DNA from: Qipengyuania flavescens
GTDB taxonomy: Bacteria; Pseudomonadota; Alphaproteobacteria; Sphingomonadales; Sphingomonadaceae
NCBI RefSeq assembly: GCF_029688735.1
Contig: NZ_JARULD010000002.1
Coordinates: 186,001-250,000 of the forward strand
Direction of reading: 5' to 3'
Length of the DNA: 64,000 nt
Shown here: piece by piece, positions 36,382-46,976 of the stretch
Numbering within the stretch: the stretch's first letter is position 1
Layout of the letters: every line of letters starts with the position of its first letter
Translations under genes and position numbers: made by a program
Notes under the pieces: generated by a model
Seen by the model: only the letters and a program-made list of their open reading frames with translations
The model's database searches: none
What the model was told of the DNA's origin: nothing

Positions 36382-37578
36382 TCAAGCAGCGCTGAAACCC
36401 GCCATCTGCTCCGCATGATCGTGGTGCGGGTCATCATGCGACTTTTCCCGTTCTTTGCGCATTGCCCCGACAGCCTCGGGTGTCAGTTCGATGTCGAGTG
36501 CACGGTAGGCTGTACCGATCGCGGATCGCCAATCGACGTTCAGTGCGGCGAAGTCGATTGTCGCCAGCAGACCGGAAAAGTTTCGGAGATCGTGCTCCAT
36601 CGCAGCCTCGCGGTGCGAGATTTTATCCTGCCACATGGCGGTGAGCCACTGCAGGTCATGGTGGTCGGACTGAAACGCCATCTGGCTGGCCGTCATCGAA
36701 ACGCTGCTTTCCAGAATATCTTCCTTCGGGCGCCGGCATAGCACCAAGCGCGCATCCGGGAATTGTGCGAGCAGCACTCCCAAATCTTCTGCGAATTGCG
36801 GGCACTTGAGGACGCGAGGGCGGTCGGCTTCCTGCATCACGTGGGCATCGGTACGCAGGATACGCGCGAATTCGCGGTAGACTGGCCCTGCGTCCCGCGC
36901 GCTACTGAATGCCACGAAAGAAGGGATCCGCCATTGAGCCTCGAACGTAGCCGGTGACAGGGCTGCTGCAAGCCACCCGATTTCCTCATCGGTCCGCAGC
37001 GCTCCGAAGGGATGGACGGTGTCCAGCCAGGGATTGATACGCCTGGCGACGGCGAGAGCGGCGCGAGCCTTGACGGGCCGCAAGTCTGGCGTGGCGGGAA
37101 CAGGATCGTGGCTGTTGCAGAAACGCGTGCCCGAATGGCGCGGATCGGCGGCGAGCAGGCGCTGGACCCGCGTGGTGCCGCTGCGCATCTGGCCGACCAC
37201 GAGGATCGGCGGCGCGATCTCGCGCTCGGCTATGCCCGGGTTCTCGTTCCAGAACCGGCCGAGGGCATGGCGCTTGCGAATGGCAGCGGTGATCTGGCCA
37301 TAGGCCATCGTATGGCCGAGGGGATTGAGCGACGCCTCTTCGTTGAGCGCGACGCACAGCGCCTCCAGCCGGTCCCGGAAATCGGCGACGTCTTCCGCGC
37401 TACGGATCGAATGCTCGTCCTCCGCCGAAAAACCGTCCGAGCCGACGCTCCACAGATAGTCCGGTTCCAGCGGCGGGCGCTTTGTCAGCCCGTGCTGCCA
37501 CATCGTGGCGAAAGCCCGGCTTGCCAGCTCGGATGCCTTCGAGCGCGCGAAAGGATGCGGACGGGGCGGGGCGGTCAT
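36382..37578 (-). CDS. Sulfotransferase family protein
   Basis: A 398-residue PAPS-dependent sulfotransferase homologue. The 5'-phosphosulfate loop appears as VVGQMRSGTTRVQRLLAADP (about residue 130), and the 3'-phosphate part as LVLCRRPKEDILESSVSMTA (about 280). The N-terminal ~120 residues are helical (DVADFRDRLEALCVALNEEA) as in bacterial sulfotransferases of lipid or glycan substrates. The His-rich HDDPHHDHAEQ stretch near the C-terminus is odd. ATG at 37578 overlaps the stop of the small membrane protein gene by one base (TAATG). Substrate unknown. Confidence 0.87.
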   Translation of the reverse strand: MTAPPRPHPFARSKASELASRAFATMWQHGLTKRPPLEPDYLWSVGSDGFSAEDEHSIRSAEDVADFRDRLEALCVALNEEASLNPLGHTMAYGQITAAIRKRHALGRFWNENPGIAEREIAPPILVVGQMRSGTTRVQRLLAADPRHSGTRFCNSHDPVPATPDLRPVKARAALAVARRINPWLDTVHPFGALRTDEEIGWLAAALSPATFEAQWRIPSFVAFSSARDAGPVYREFARILRTDAHVMQEADRPRVLKCPQFAEDLGVLLAQFPDARLVLCRRPKEDILESSVSMTASQMAFQSDHHDLQWLTAMWQDKISHREAAMEHDLRNFSGLLATIDFAALNVDWRSAIGTAYRALDIELTPEAVGAMRKEREKSHDDPHHDHAEQMAGFSAA

Positions 37579-37772
37579 TAGCCGCTGCGTCTCGCATTGA
37601 AGCGCGCGATGACAATACGCGCGACCAGCACGAAGAGCAGCACGCCACCGACAACAAGCAACGTCTCCGTCATGCTCGCCTCGGAATGTCGGCCTTCGAT
37701 GTCGTTCGCATTGCTGGCGACGATGACGAGACCGATGGCGGCCAGTGCGTAGAATATGAAAGAGCGACCCAT
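37578..37772 (-). CDS. Small two-span membrane protein, hypothetical
   Basis: A 64-residue protein with two hydrophobic spans (SFIFYALAAIGLVIVAS and ETLLVVGGVLLFVLVARIVI) joined by a charged loop (NDIEGRHSEASMT), ending in RFNARRSG. The ATG at 37772 is favoured because it opens the first span; an upstream start at 37832 would add a hydrophilic Cys-containing stretch. The stop is coupled to the sulfotransferase start. Function unknown. Confidence 0.7.
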   Translation of the reverse strand: MGRSFIFYALAAIGLVIVASNANDIEGRHSEASMTETLLVVGGVLLFVLVARIVIARFNARRSG

Positions 37773-37803
37773 CGGGCGCACACTATCCGTCCGCACAGGC
37801 ATA

Positions 37804-38395
37804 TCAAGCGCGCTCTCGCATACGCTGCACATAATCGGCCAGGACGCGCGGATAGAGCTGGTGTTCGGCGACCCGCACGCGATCGGCGAGCTTTTCAGGG
37901 GTATCGGTAGGCCAGATCGCCACTTCGATCCGCCCGAGGGCCTCGCCCGCGTCGAGATCTTCGGTCACGAGGTGCACCGTGGCGCCGGCATGGCTATCGC
38001 CGGCCGCGATGGCGCGGGCGTGGGTGTCGAGACCGGGATACTTCGGCAGTAGCGAGGGGTGGATGTTGAGCATCCGTCCCTTCCAACGCTTCACGAATTG
38101 CGGCGTGAGGATGCGCATGTAACCTGCCAGTATAATCAATTCCGCACCCGCATCTCTCGCAGCGGCTTCCATCTCGCTATCGTGATCCGCGCGGGCCATC
38201 CCCTTGTGCGACAGGGCATAGGCCGGGACGCCTTCGGCCTCGGCCAGCACCAGCGCCTCGGCCGCCGGATCGTTCGCCGCGACGAGGCAAATCTCATAAG
38301 GGCAATCCGGCTGACGGCTGGCGTAGAGCAGCGCGGCCATATTGGTGCCCTTGCCGGACACGAAGACTGCGACGGGCACCTTCGTGGCCGCCGTA

Positions 38396-38403
<8 letters not shown>
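37804..38403 (-). CDS. purN: Phosphoribosylglycinamide formyltransferase PurN
   Basis: A 199-residue PurN, which formylates glycinamide ribonucleotide with 10-formyltetrahydrofolate in purine synthesis. Diagnostic elements: [18 protein letters not shown] at the start, [19 protein letters not shown], the active-site [13 protein letters not shown] followed by [20 protein letters not shown], and [10 protein letters not shown]. The ATG at 38403 lies inside the 3' end of purM (8-base overlap), indicating coupling. The gene ends 31 bases before the small membrane protein gene. Confidence 0.97.
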
Positions 38404-39505
<1,102 letters not shown>

Positions 39506-39574
39506 GCCACCCGCCTTACGCATTCGCGCTTGGATTTCCAGATTCCTTTCGGCAAAAGGCCCGCTGTTTCCCCG

Positions 39575-40870
39575 ATGGATTACGCCATTCCCCTCCGAAC
39601 CGCGTCGCGACGCACCTGGCTGCTGCTGCTGGCCGGCATCGTCGTGCTTGGCACTCTGGGCGCGATCGCCTGGGCGCAGGTCGGCGGCGAGCGCGGCATC
39701 GCGGCCATCGCAGCTTCGAGCGATATCGAAGTGTCCGGCATCGAAGTCGACGTCAGCGCCGACACGGGCGAAGAGGCGCGCGAGGAAGCCTGGGTAGAGG
39801 CGGCCAAGCTGGCCTGGGAAAAGATCGAAGGGCCTTCGCTACCCGATTCCCAGATCAATTCGCTGGTATCCGCCATCGTGATCGAGCGCGAACGGCTCGG
39901 GCCAAAGCGCTATATTGCGACGCTCGGCGTGATCTTCGATCGCCAGCGCGCGTCGCGCTATCTCGGCTCCGAAGGCGTGGCTTCGCGCTCCGCCCCCATG
40001 CTGCTGGTGCCCGTGACCGTCTCGGCCGGCACAAACCTCGTCTACGAGCGGGTCAATCCGTGGCAGCGGGCGTGGGCCCAATACCAGGCTGGCGCGAGCC
40101 GGATCGATTATGTCCGGCCGGTCGGCTCGGGCGGCGATTCGCTGCTCGTGACCTATGGCCAGATCGGTCGCCGTAGCCGCGTGTGGTGGCGCAACGTGCT
40201 CGACCAGTTCGGCGCCGCGGATGTGCTGACACCGGTCGCGCGTTTGCAGTACAGCTATCCCGGCGGGCCTGTGGAGGGCACCTTCACCGCGCGATACGGG
40301 CCGGACAACACCTATCTCGACAGCTTCACGATGACCGCCGAGACGCCTGAGCAGCTGCCCGCCATGCTGGATCGAGCGGTGGTGCGCTTCGACAGCCTGT
40401 TCACGCGAGCGCTGGCGGACGGAAGGCTGCGGCCCGATCCAACGCTCAATCTCGGCTCGCCCGAATCCGATCCGGCCATCCAGCGTCTGATCGAACTCGG
40501 CCGTGCCTTGATCGCCCAGGATCGTGCGAATCGCGAACAGGCAACCCAGCGCGGAAGCAACGAAGAGGCGACTAGCGAGAGCGGCGATGCCATCACTGCT
40601 GCGCCGATCCGCACGCCGCCGCCGGAAGGCTCGGTCGCGCTCTACACGGTGCAGGTCGCGACGCCCGATGCGGCAAGCTTCGACAGCGCGCTGGCCGGCA
40701 TTCGCGGGGCGAACGGCGTTCGCAGCACCGGGGTGCGCAGCACGGCCATCGGCGGCACCACGGTCGTGACCGTCAGCTTCGGCGGGTCGATTGGTGAGCT
40801 GGCCGACGCGCTGCGCGCCCGCGGCTTCACCGTCCAGCAGGGCAGCAACGCGCTTTCGATCAGTCGCTAA
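39575..40870 (+). CDS. DUF2066-domain exported protein
   Basis: A 431-residue protein with an N-terminal signal anchor ([21 protein letters not shown]). The DUF2066 region follows: [51 protein letters not shown] (about residues 45-130), then [20 protein letters not shown]. The middle is alpha/beta, and residues about 310-350 are a low-complexity Glu/Ala/Ser linker. The C-terminal 80 residues form a repeat of two ferredoxin-like halves ([40 protein letters not shown]). Function unknown; it precedes hdaA, as DUF2066 genes often precede hda homologues. Confidence 0.85.
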   Translation: MDYAIPLRTASRRTWLLLLAGIVVLGTLGAIAWAQVGGERGIAAIAASSDIEVSGIEVDVSADTGEEAREEAWVEAAKLAWEKIEGPSLPDSQINSLVSAIVIERERLGPKRYIATLGVIFDRQRASRYLGSEGVASRSAPMLLVPVTVSAGTNLVYERVNPWQRAWAQYQAGASRIDYVRPVGSGGDSLLVTYGQIGRRSRVWWRNVLDQFGAADVLTPVARLQYSYPGGPVEGTFTARYGPDNTYLDSFTMTAETPEQLPAMLDRAVVRFDSLFTRALADGRLRPDPTLNLGSPESDPAIQRLIELGRALIAQDRANREQATQRGSNEEATSESGDAITAAPIRTPPPEGSVALYTVQVATPDAASFDSALAGIRGANGVRSTGVRSTAIGGTTVVTVSFGGSIGELADALRARGFTVQQGSNALSISR

Positions 40871-40883
40871 GGGCGCGGGCGGC

Positions 40884-41495
40884 ATGTCCCAGATCGCTCT
40901 CCCGCTGGCGCCGGTGCATAGCGGCAATCCGCCGTCGATCGTGATCGGCAGCGGCAACCGCGAGGTTGCGGAAGCCTTGCAGGCCCCCGAAAACTGGCCT
41001 TTCCGCAGCGCCGTGCTGATGGGCCCGCCGCGATCCGGCAAATCGCTGCTGGCCAAGTGGTTCGTCGATGCCGGACTGGGCGGGGCGATCGACGGTGCCG
41101 TTGCACAGGACGAAACTACGCTGTTCCACCGCTGGAACCGCGCGCAGGAAGATGGCACGCCGCTCCTGCTGGTGGTGGACGGCGAGCAGTGGAATATCGA
41201 CCTCCCGGACCTCCAGACCCGGATGCGCGCCTCGCTGCAGCTCGAAATCGGGCCGCCCGACGATGCCATGGCGGCCGACCTCATCCTCTCGCACGCCGCA
41301 CAGCGCGGCCTTGCTCTCGGCGAAGGTGCCCCGGCTTATCTGGTCCCGCGGATGGAGCGCAGCCACGCCGCAATCGAGCGCGTCGTGGCCGAAATCGACC
41401 GGCTCAGCCTTGAACGCAAGGTGCCCGCGACCCTATCTGTCTGGCGTGATGCGCTGGAAGCAGTGCAGGGTCCTGAGCAGGGCCGCTTGCTTTAA
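40884..41495 (+). CDS. hdaA: DnaA regulatory inactivator HdaA (DnaA-AAA family)
   Basis: A 203-residue protein related to the AAA+ domain of DnaA but lacking the DNA-binding domain IV, the layout of Hda/HdaA that promotes hydrolysis of DnaA-ATP after replication starts. Visible: LMGPPRSGKSLLAKWFVD (Walker A), LLLVVDGEQWN (Walker B region, with the canonical acidic pair reduced), DLQTRMRASLQLEIGPPDD (box VII/arginine-finger region) and the lid YLVPRMERSHAAIERVVAEID. ATG at 40884 lies 14 bases after the DUF2066 stop. Confidence 0.88.
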   Translation: MSQIALPLAPVHSGNPPSIVIGSGNREVAEALQAPENWPFRSAVLMGPPRSGKSLLAKWFVDAGLGGAIDGAVAQDETTLFHRWNRAQEDGTPLLLVVDGEQWNIDLPDLQTRMRASLQLEIGPPDDAMAADLILSHAAQRGLALGEGAPAYLVPRMERSHAAIERVVAEIDRLSLERKVPATLSVWRDALEAVQGPEQGRLL

Positions 41496-41521
41496 AGCGC
41501 AGCCGGTGGGAGAATACGCGC

Positions 41522-42211
41522 ATGTTTGAACGGCTTGTCGCCTATCTCGACAGCATCAAGGCCCGCGATCCCGCGCCGCGCAGCCGCTGGGAAATCCTGA
41601 CCTATCCGGGTGTCTGGGCGCTGTTCTACCACCGCATCGCGCACTGGCTGTTCGAAGCCGAGCTGTTCTTCCTCGCCCGGCTGGTCAATCACTGGAGCCG
41701 GATGGTGACCGGGATCGACATTCATCCGGGCGCGAAGATCGGGAAGAACTTCTTCCTCGACCACGGCTTCTCCGTAATTGGCGAGACGGCCGAGATCGGC
41801 GACAACGTCACCATGTATCAGCACGTGACTTTGGGCGGGACGAATCCCACCAATGGCGTCGGCGGCAAGCGACATCCGACAATCGAGGACGATGTGATTC
41901 TCGGCTCGGGCGCGCAGGTGATCGGGCCTGTGACGGTTGGACGCCGCGCCAGGATCGGGGCGAATGCCGTCGTGACCGATGAAGTGCCCGAGGGCGCGAC
42001 GATGATCGGCCTGAAGGCGCGCAGCACGCTGGTGCCTGCGGAGGAGTGGATGAAGGACTTCGTCCCCTACGGCACGCCTTGCGAGGATGCCGAGGGTAAC
42101 CGGATTGATTGCATCGAAAAGCTGGAGAGCGAACTGCGCTCGATGCGCGAGGAAATCGCCGCCCTGCGCGCCGAGCGTGAGCCCCAGCGCCGCAGCGGGA
42201 CCGCCGATTGA
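41522..42211 (+). CDS. cysE: Serine O-acetyltransferase CysE (short EpsC-type)
   Basis: A 229-residue serine acetyltransferase, making O-acetylserine for cysteine synthesis. The helical N-terminus (MFERLVAYLDSIKARDPAPR) is short, as in the EpsC branch. The left-handed beta helix runs about residues 65-165: GIDIHPGAKIGKNFFLDHGF, GETAEIGDNVTMYQHVTLGG and IEDDVILGSGAQVIGPVTVG. An extra C-terminal coiled coil (CIEKLESELRSMREEIAALR) extends beyond the usual cysteine synthase-binding tail. ATG at 41522 follows GGTGGGAGAA. The stop overlaps the next start by one base (TGATG). Confidence 0.95.
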   Translation: MFERLVAYLDSIKARDPAPRSRWEILTYPGVWALFYHRIAHWLFEAELFFLARLVNHWSRMVTGIDIHPGAKIGKNFFLDHGFSVIGETAEIGDNVTMYQHVTLGGTNPTNGVGGKRHPTIEDDVILGSGAQVIGPVTVGRRARIGANAVVTDEVPEGATMIGLKARSTLVPAEEWMKDFVPYGTPCEDAEGNRIDCIEKLESELRSMREEIAALRAEREPQRRSGTAD

Positions 42212-42561
42212 TGAGTGCTGCCAGCGGCACGGTCGTTGCCTTTCCCGGACGCAAGCCCAACCAGATCGGCTTCGCGCGCGAAGAGCTGATGCGCATTCTC
42301 GATCTCTACGGGCGCATGGTCGCCGCTGGCGAGTGGCGCGATTATGCGATGGACTTCACCAAGGACACTGCGACCTTTGCTGCCTTCCGGCGGACCGCCG
42401 AGCGACCGCAAGCGCGCATCGAAAAGCGTCCAGCGCTACGCAATCGGCAGGGCATGTGGACCCTGTTCGGCGAGCATGGCCAGGTGCTGAAGCGCGGGCA
42501 CGAGCTCGCCGGTGTGATTGCTCCGGTGGAGCGACGGCTGCTCAAGGCGGTCGACGAGTAG
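42211..42561 (+). CDS. DUF2794 family protein
   Basis: A 116-residue soluble protein matching the alphaproteobacterial DUF2794 family. It contains FAREELMRILDLYGRMVAAG, EWRDYAMDFTKDTATFAAFR, ALRNRQGMWTLFGEHGQVLK, with a C-terminal helix. ATG at 42211 overlaps the cysE stop, so translation is coupled. The family has no known function; its close tie to cysE here is the only context. Confidence 0.88.
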   Translation: MSAASGTVVAFPGRKPNQIGFAREELMRILDLYGRMVAAGEWRDYAMDFTKDTATFAAFRRTAERPQARIEKRPALRNRQGMWTLFGEHGQVLKRGHELAGVIAPVERRLLKAVDE

Positions 42562-42582
42562 GGTTGTTTCGACCCTAGGCTG

Positions 42583-43725
42583 TCAGGCAGTCACCGGCAG
42601 GCGCGTCCGCATATCTCCGGGCAGGCTGCCGACCACTGCCGCGCGGATAGGTGCCCACAGCGCGCTCAGGGTCAGAAGGGCGGAGCCGATCACCAGCGCG
42701 GTCAGCGCGGAGTTTAGCTCCACCGCGCCGAATTCGCGGAACAGGAAGGTCAGCGCGATCAGCACATAGGCCAGTGCGGACACCAGCAGCGCGCGGCGAT
42801 CGACCGCCAGCGCCACCAGCCCAAAGACGACATAAACTGCGATCACCGCAAAAGCCGCGCCGAGGCCGATATTGTCGCCGTCGGTCACGCCGATCAGGGC
42901 GAAGACCGGATGCGCGATCATGGGCGCGGCAAGCAGGTGCAGCCAAAAGGCGACGTCGCTGCGGCGGGTAGACCGTGCCGTATCGCTTATGTCCCAGCGC
43001 ATGGCGAAAGCGAAGATAACGAGACCGACGATGAAGACGACCGAGAGGACGACCGTCTCCAGATTGTCGCTATTGGGCCCGATCGCCGCGACCAGCAGCA
43101 GCACGGCCGTTCCGGCGACGGCGGCGGTCATGGCGGCGACGGTGATCGGCACCATGAACCGCTTCCAGTGCAGCCATGAAGCGCCTGCGGTGACCAGCGC
43201 GGCAACCGCGAGCAGGACTACGCCGATGGTCTCGCTCGTCGTGCTGCCGCCGTTGAAGAACGACATGATGACGCCTGCCTGCGTCACCATCACCCCTATC
43301 GCGAAAGCGAGGAGAAGGATGATGCTGGGCAGGGCCATGCGGCGTTTCAGCGTGAAGAACTCGGCCAGCAGCCAGGCGGTCGCCGCTACGAAGGCTGCGG
43401 CCAGGGCGGTGCTAATCCCTTGCGCAAGATCGCGCTGGGCGCGCGTGTCGGCATACCAGTTGGGGTCCCAGTCGGTACCATCGTAATAGGGAGCTGGGTA
43501 GATCGCGCCTGCGATAGCCTGACCGATCGCGCCAACCGCCAGCAACATAATCACCACGCCGATCGATACGAAGATGTCGTTGAAGCCGGTGATCAGCCGG
43601 AAATGCTCGGCATCGGCGGGCACCGCATCGCGCGAGGCGGCGACATGCGTGCGCAGGGCGTCGGCCGCTTCGGCGCTCAGGGCACCTGCGGCGACTGCCG
43701 AGTTGATATCTTCCTGACTGTACAA
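42583..43725 (-). CDS. Polytopic membrane protein, hypothetical
   Basis: A 380-residue membrane protein. A soluble N-terminal ~45 residues (MYSQEDINSAVAAGALSAEA, a helical hairpin) precede about ten hydrophobic segments starting near residue 50 (IFVSIGVVIMLLAVGAIG). This N-terminal helix plus many TM spans resembles DUF2157-type proteins, but I do not see enough to assign it. Helix pairs at about 105-150, 165-215, 230-250, 265-330 and 335-365 cover the rest. It is a single gene, convergent with DUF2794. No substrate clue. Confidence 0.78.
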   Translation of the reverse strand: MYSQEDINSAVAAGALSAEAADALRTHVAASRDAVPADAEHFRLITGFNDIFVSIGVVIMLLAVGAIGQAIAGAIYPAPYYDGTDWDPNWYADTRAQRDLAQGISTALAAAFVAATAWLLAEFFTLKRRMALPSIILLLAFAIGVMVTQAGVIMSFFNGGSTTSETIGVVLLAVAALVTAGASWLHWKRFMVPITVAAMTAAVAGTAVLLLVAAIGPNSDNLETVVLSVVFIVGLVIFAFAMRWDISDTARSTRRSDVAFWLHLLAAPMIAHPVFALIGVTDGDNIGLGAAFAVIAVYVVFGLVALAVDRRALLVSALAYVLIALTFLFREFGAVELNSALTALVIGSALLTLSALWAPIRAAVVGSLPGDMRTRLPVTA

Positions 43726-43790
43726 AAGCCTCTGCTCCCCCGTTTCGCGAGAACATAGGCTTTAGTGTATTACCAAGTCAATACGGCGGG

Positions 43791-44720
43791 TCAGCCGCGC
43801 GCGCTGCTCGGGCCGGTGCCGGTTACCTTCTGCATCGCGGTCAGGATCGCGCCCGACTGTTCGGAACCGCTCTGCGGTGCCTTCAGGTTGGAAAATTCGC
43901 TGATCTTGTCCCAATTGGCGGCGAAGCCCTCGACCGTGCGCTCATCGTCTTTCAGCCAGACGGCATCGTTCATGACGGTCCAGGCGCTATGGAAGCCGCC
44001 TGCGCCAGCGCCAACGATGGCATTGGTCGGCGCATCTTCGCTGACGAGGAAGAGCGCGGCGGGGACTACGTTCACCGGATCGAACAGCTTGAACGCTTCC
44101 TCAGGGAAGAGGTCTTCCGTCATGCGCGTGCCGGCGACCGGCGAGATCGTGTTGACCTTGATGTTGTACTTCGCGCCTTCGAGTTGGAGCGTCTTGGTGA
44201 GGCCTGCGAGGCCGAGCTTCGCGGCACCATAGTTCGCTTGGCCGAAATTGCCGAACAGGCCGGTCGAGGAGGCGGTCATCAGGAGGCGGCCATAGGCCTG
44301 CTCGCGCATGGTTTCCCACACGGCTTTCGAGACATTGGCCGAGCCGTTGAGATGCACATCGACGACGAATTCGAAATCCTGCATCGTCATCTTGGCGAAA
44401 GTCTTGTCGCGCAGGACGCCGGCGTTGTTGATGACGATGTGCACGCCGCCCCACTTCTGCTTGGCGTCGGCGACCATCTTTTCCATCTGCTCGAATTCGG
44501 TGACGCTGCCGCCATTCGACATCGCTTCGCCGCCGGCCTTCTCGATTTCCTCGACGACCTGCAGCGCCATGTCCGAATGGCCGGTGCCGTCGCGCGAGCC
44601 GCCGAGATCGTTCACCACGACCTTCGCGCCACGACGGGCGAGCTCCAGCGCATATTCGCGGCCCAGACCGCCGCCGGCGCCGGTGACGATGGCGACCTTG
44701 TCCTTGAAATCGATGCTCAT
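43791..44720 (-). CDS. SDR, (3R)-hydroxyacyl-CoA dehydrogenase-like
   Basis: A 309-residue SDR of the larger type seen in peroxisomal multifunctional enzyme 2. [20 protein letters not shown] binds the cofactor, followed by [20 protein letters not shown], a stretch typical of (3R)-hydroxyacyl-CoA dehydrogenases. [12 protein letters not shown], the catalytic [20 protein letters not shown] and the C-terminal tail of about 60 residues complete it. It probably acts on a fatty acyl or steroid-derived CoA ester. ATG at 44720 has the ribosome binding site AGGAGCC. No beta-oxidation partner is adjacent. Confidence 0.9.
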   Translation of the reverse strand: MSIDFKDKVAIVTGAGGGLGREYALELARRGAKVVVNDLGGSRDGTGHSDMALQVVEEIEKAGGEAMSNGGSVTEFEQMEKMVADAKQKWGGVHIVINNAGVLRDKTFAKMTMQDFEFVVDVHLNGSANVSKAVWETMREQAYGRLLMTASSTGLFGNFGQANYGAAKLGLAGLTKTLQLEGAKYNIKVNTISPVAGTRMTEDLFPEEAFKLFDPVNVVPAALFLVSEDAPTNAIVGAGAGGFHSAWTVMNDAVWLKDDERTVEGFAANWDKISEFSNLKAPQSGSEQSGAILTAMQKVTGTGPSSARG

Positions 44721-44854
44721 GGGATGGCTCCTGCTGTTTTTCGTTTACGTAAAGGTCAATTGTGCGGTGCGGCGTGGCACTTTTGCCTTGGGCTTGCAAC
44801 CGTATGCGCGGTGCTCCGCCGTGCCGTAGGGGCAGGGCGAGAACGGCTGGCGGG

Positions 44855-45538
44855 TCAGAGGCGTTCCAGCGCAGCGACCAGTTCGGCCAGCGAATCGATC
44901 TCCGCATCTGCGCCCAATTGCCCGCGCGGTTTGTCGCAATAGCCGTAGCGCGCCCCGACGATCGGAACCCCGGCCCCGCGCGCTGCCTTAACATCGTAGC
45001 TGCTGTCGCCGACGAAGGCGAATGTGCCGCCGCCGCCGCGCTGCCGTGCTTCGATCAGGGGATCGGGCATGGGCTTGGCGCGGTAGGTGCCGCTCTCGTC
45101 TTTGCCCAGGCTGTTGCCGCCGATGATCGCGTAGAAATGATCCGTCAGTCCCAGCGTCGTGAGGATTTGCTGCGCGAATTCCTCGAACTTGTTTGTTACC
45201 AGCGCTAGCTTCACGCCGCGATCCGCTAGCGCCGCCAAAGTTGCCTCGGCATGCGGATAGGCGCGAGTATGCACGGCATTATTCTCGGAATAATAGGCCA
45301 GCATCTGCTTGTAGAGCCTGCGGAACTCTTCGTCCGGCAGGCGGCCTTGTGCATCGACTGCCTGCTTCAGCATGATCTTCGCCCCGCCGCCGATGAGATC
45401 GCTTGCACTATCCGCGGGGACCGGATCGAACCCGCCTAGTTCCAGCGCGTGGTTTACGGCCGCGCCCAGGTCGCGGTGGCTTTCGACCAGCGTGCCATCG
45501 AGGTCGAAACCGACGATATCGAAAGGGAAATCGCTCAT
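44855..45538 (-). CDS. gph: Phosphoglycolate phosphatase (HAD superfamily)
   Basis: A 227-residue HAD phosphatase closest to Gph, which dephosphorylates 2-phosphoglycolate to glycolate. Motif I is VGFDLDGTLVES with nucleophile Asp12, motif II is ALVTNKFEEF, and motif III/IV is FVGDSSYDVKAARGAGVP; a helical cap occupies about residues 20-95. ATG at 45538 is the family start. It is divergent from glmU with a 60-base gap. A neighbouring HAD activity (other phosphosugars) cannot be excluded. Confidence 0.88.
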   Translation of the reverse strand: MSDFPFDIVGFDLDGTLVESHRDLGAAVNHALELGGFDPVPADSASDLIGGGAKIMLKQAVDAQGRLPDEEFRRLYKQMLAYYSENNAVHTRAYPHAEATLAALADRGVKLALVTNKFEEFAQQILTTLGLTDHFYAIIGGNSLGKDESGTYRAKPMPDPLIEARQRGGGGTFAFVGDSSYDVKAARGAGVPIVGARYGYCDKPRGQLGADAEIDSLAELVAALERL

Positions 45539-45598
45539 GCGCAATCGCGTGGCGGATGGTTCTTCAAACCGCAAGCAATTGGTGGCATGGGCGAAGGC

Positions 45599-46960
45599 AT
45601 GAGCCAATCGAAAGACTTCGCCGCCGTCATCCTCGCCGCAGGCAAGGGCACTCGCCTCAAGAGCGGATTGCACAAGGTCCTCCACAATGTGGCGGGACGC
45701 CCCATTATCGAGCACCTCATGGCTTCGGTCGCGTCGCTCCAGCCCTCACGCACGATCGTAATCGTCGGGGACGAACGGCAGCAGGTCGAAGACCAGGTCT
45801 GCGACCGCGCCGAATGCGTGGTGCAGGAACCGCAACTCGGTACCGGCCATGCGGTTCAGCAGGCGAAGGACTCGCTGAAGGGCTTTTCGGGCGATGTGCT
45901 GATGTTGCTCGGCGATGCACCTTTTATAAAAAGCGAGACAATGGAGGGGATGCTTGCTCGCCTCAATGCGCCCGATGCGCCGGCGGTCGTGGTGCTTGGG
46001 TTCGAGCCGGACGATCCCCTGCAGTATGGGCGTGTCATCACTCATGCCGACATGACGATCGAGAAAATGGTCGAATTCAAGGACGCCAACGAGGCCGAGC
46101 GCGCGTGTCGCCTGTGCAACTCCGGTCTGATGGCGGCGAAGGCGGAAGACCTGTTCGATCTGCTCGACCGGCTCGACAACGACAATGCGCAAGGCGAATT
46201 TTACCTGCCCGACATCGTCAATGTCGCCGTGAAGGACGGGCGGACTTGCGCGGCGGTAAAGACGGAACGTCCGCACGAGGTGGTCGGGATTAACAGCCGC
46301 AAGGAACTCGCCGCCGCCGAGGCCCAATGGCAGGAATTGAAGCGCGAGGAAGCGATGGAAAGTGGCGTGACGCTCAAAGCGCCCGATACTGTCTTCTTCA
46401 GCTACGATACCGATTTAGCGCCAGACGTGACCGTAGAGCCCAACGTGGTCTTCGGGCCCGGTGTTTCCGTGGCCTCCGGCGCGCGCATTCGTGCCTTCAG
46501 CCATCTGGAAGGCGCCAGCGTCGGCGAGGGATGCGTGGTCGGCCCTTACGCCCGCCTGCGGCCCGGCGCCGTGCTGGAAAAAGACAGCAAGGTCGGCAAC
46601 TTCGTCGAGATGAAGAAGGCGACGCTGGGCGAAGGGGCCAAGGCGAGCCATTTGACGTATCTCGGCGATGCGGAAGTCGGCGCGAGAGCGAACATCGGCG
46701 CAGGCACGATCACCTGCAATTACGACGGCTATTTCAAATACAAGACCGTGATCGGAGAGCGGGCTTTCATCGGCTCCAACAGCGCGCTGATCGCTCCGGT
46801 CACAATCGGACCGGACGCCATCGTGGCTGCAGGAAGCGCGGTGAGCCGCGACGTCGGCGCCGGTGACCTGCGCATGGTCCGCGCCGAGCAGGTGGTGAAG
46901 CCCGGTTGGGCGGACCGCTTTCACGACACGATGAAGAAGAAAGCGGCGGGGAAGAAGTGA
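45599..46960 (+). CDS. glmU: Bifunctional GlmU (GlcNAc-1-P uridyltransferase/GlcN-1-P acetyltransferase)
   Basis: A 453-residue GlmU that makes UDP-GlcNAc for peptidoglycan and LPS. The uridyltransferase half has AAVILAAGKGTRLKSGLHKV, QEPQLGTGHAV and LLGDAPFI. The acetyltransferase half is a left-handed beta helix from about residue 250 with GPYARLRPGAVLEKDSKVGN, FVEMKKATLGEGAKASHLTY and the catalytic NYDGYFKYKTVIG region. An ATG at 45587 would add four residues; I favour 45599 because it matches the usual start, although its ribosome binding site is close. Length is typical. Confidence 0.97.
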   Translation: MSQSKDFAAVILAAGKGTRLKSGLHKVLHNVAGRPIIEHLMASVASLQPSRTIVIVGDERQQVEDQVCDRAECVVQEPQLGTGHAVQQAKDSLKGFSGDVLMLLGDAPFIKSETMEGMLARLNAPDAPAVVVLGFEPDDPLQYGRVITHADMTIEKMVEFKDANEAERACRLCNSGLMAAKAEDLFDLLDRLDNDNAQGEFYLPDIVNVAVKDGRTCAAVKTERPHEVVGINSRKELAAAEAQWQELKREEAMESGVTLKAPDTVFFSYDTDLAPDVTVEPNVVFGPGVSVASGARIRAFSHLEGASVGEGCVVGPYARLRPGAVLEKDSKVGNFVEMKKATLGEGAKASHLTYLGDAEVGARANIGAGTITCNYDGYFKYKTVIGERAFIGSNSALIAPVTIGPDAIVAAGSAVSRDVGAGDLRMVRAEQVVKPGWADRFHDTMKKKAAGKK

Positions 46961-46976
46961 ACGTGCTCTCACGCGA

